From Larkinella punicea (lineage in GTDB: Bacteria > Bacteroidota > Bacteroidia > Cytophagales > Spirosomataceae), in assembly GCF_003334855.1 (NCBI RefSeq), contig NZ_QOWE01000014.1:62001-126000 (forward strand): a DNA stretch of 64,000 bases. The letters are read 5' to 3'. Position 1 is the first letter of the stretch. The number at the start of each line of letters is the position of its first letter. This document shows positions 63,636 to 64,000 of this stretch, piece after piece. The position numbers and the translations under genes were made by a program. The notes under the pieces were generated by a model that worked only from the letters and a program-made list of their open reading frames with translations, was not told the origin of the DNA and ran no database searches.

Positions 63636-64000
63636 ATGGAAACAACCGAAAAAGTGAGTGTAGCTCAAAAAGCATTAGAACAGGGACAAGGTATTCTGCG
63701 GCTGGCTCCAACCTGGGTGCCCCGCTCCTTCTGCGTACCCGGCCGCCGGATCAAGTTGCACCCCGATGATTATTACGTGCTGGGCGGTGAACGCGGTGGC
63801 ATCGACGAACGCTGGCTGTCCTCAACAACCCCCGCCAAAAACGGCCCGCTGACCGGCGAAAACGAAGGCTTGAGTCAGGTGGTGTATTCGGACGGAACCA
63901 CCGAAGAGAAGATCTTGCTGAAAGATGCCATCGACGAGCTGAAAGGCGAATTGATCGGCGACCGGCTGTGGAACGAATACGGTGCCTGGCCAATGTATTC
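63636..64000 (+). CDS. Conserved protein downstream of DUF4432, cut by window edge
   Basis: An open frame from ATG 63636 to the window end, at least 121 residues, with no stop. It begins METTEKVSVAQKALEQGQGI and has LAPTWVPRSFCVPGRRIKLH, YYVLGGERGGIDERWLSST and LIGDRLWNEYGAWPMY. No signal peptide or membrane segment. The pattern recalls cupin or mannose-6-phosphate-isomerase-like sugar proteins of Bacteroidota and Planctomycetes, but the metal-binding part would lie outside the window. It is 29 bp after DUF4432 and probably in the same operon. Confidence 0.6.
   Translation, partial: METTEKVSVAQKALEQGQGILRLAPTWVPRSFCVPGRRIKLHPDDYYVLGGERGGIDERWLSSTTPAKNGPLTGENEGLSQVVYSDGTTEEKILLKDAIDELKGELIGDRLWNEYGAWPMY

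Overview
The window reads as a chromosomal segment of an aerobic, Gram-negative Bacteroidota, most likely a Cytophagales member close to Larkinella or Spirosoma. The case rests on three SusC/SusD pairs, a short-form ECF sigma factor, many exported proteins, lipid A genes, -7 boxes of the TAnnTTTG type in place of sigma-70 promoters, many non-ATG starts, and a very large load of palindromic intergenic repeats. GC content is moderately high, except for an AT-rich cassette at about 4.4-6.2 kb. No rRNA, tRNA or intact transposase gene was seen.

Layout. 1-3.0 kb: the end of waaA (Kdo transferase), a GxxExxY nuclease-like gene inside inverted repeats, rsgA, and an exported TIM-barrel sugar isomerase/epimerase. 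3.0-6.2 kb: a cystathionine beta-synthase-like gene transcribed behind an AT-rich ATPase + TOPRIM-like pair that resembles OLD/PARIS-type defence modules; all three overlap by ATGA junctions. 6.2-18.9 kb: mostly housekeeping and metabolic genes (methylmalonyl-CoA epimerase, IscA-type Fe-S protein, TonB C-terminal protein, acyl-CoA thioesterase, metF with a short structured leader, a LuxR-type response regulator, a ScyD/ScyE-like lipoprotein, an outer-membrane protein, a flavin oxidoreductase, an M20 peptidase, a front-end desaturase, a zinc alcohol dehydrogenase). 18.3-22.3 kb: iron or haem uptake (PepSY membrane protein, small membrane protein, haemoglobin/transferrin-type TonB receptor), with a 225-bp nested palindrome between convergent genes.

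22.4-34.5 kb: a minus-strand operon SusC-SusD-BNR-repeat hydrolase faces a divergent second BNR-repeat hydrolase. 34.6-35.0 kb: a tandem array of 56-bp palindrome-bearing units. 35.5-38.7 kb: the threonine-degradation operon tdh-kbl and a drug/metabolite exporter. 38.9-43.1 kb: an ELWxxDGT-repeat surface protein and a GH9 cellulase. 43.2-64 kb: an ECF sigma factor, a FecR-like N-terminal stub, and a long plus-strand glycan-utilisation region: SusCD, a membrane-anchored DUF1549/DUF1553 cytochrome with a DUF1501 Tat protein, a second SusCD, a PVC-type haem-binding propeller protein, a DUF1080 lipoprotein, a DUF4432 aldose-epimerase-like protein and a conserved protein cut by the window edge.

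Together the right half looks like a locus that binds and imports oligosaccharides through SusCD, oxidises or otherwise converts sugars in the periplasm with c-type cytochrome enzymes, and cleaves the products with a DUF1080 hydrolase. The most unusual items are the ATPase/TOPRIM cassette coupled to a metabolic gene, the 56-bp array, the structured metF leader, the nested palindromes, and the Planctomycetes-style cytochrome pair between two SusCD modules. All functions are assigned by reading the sequence; no database search was run.
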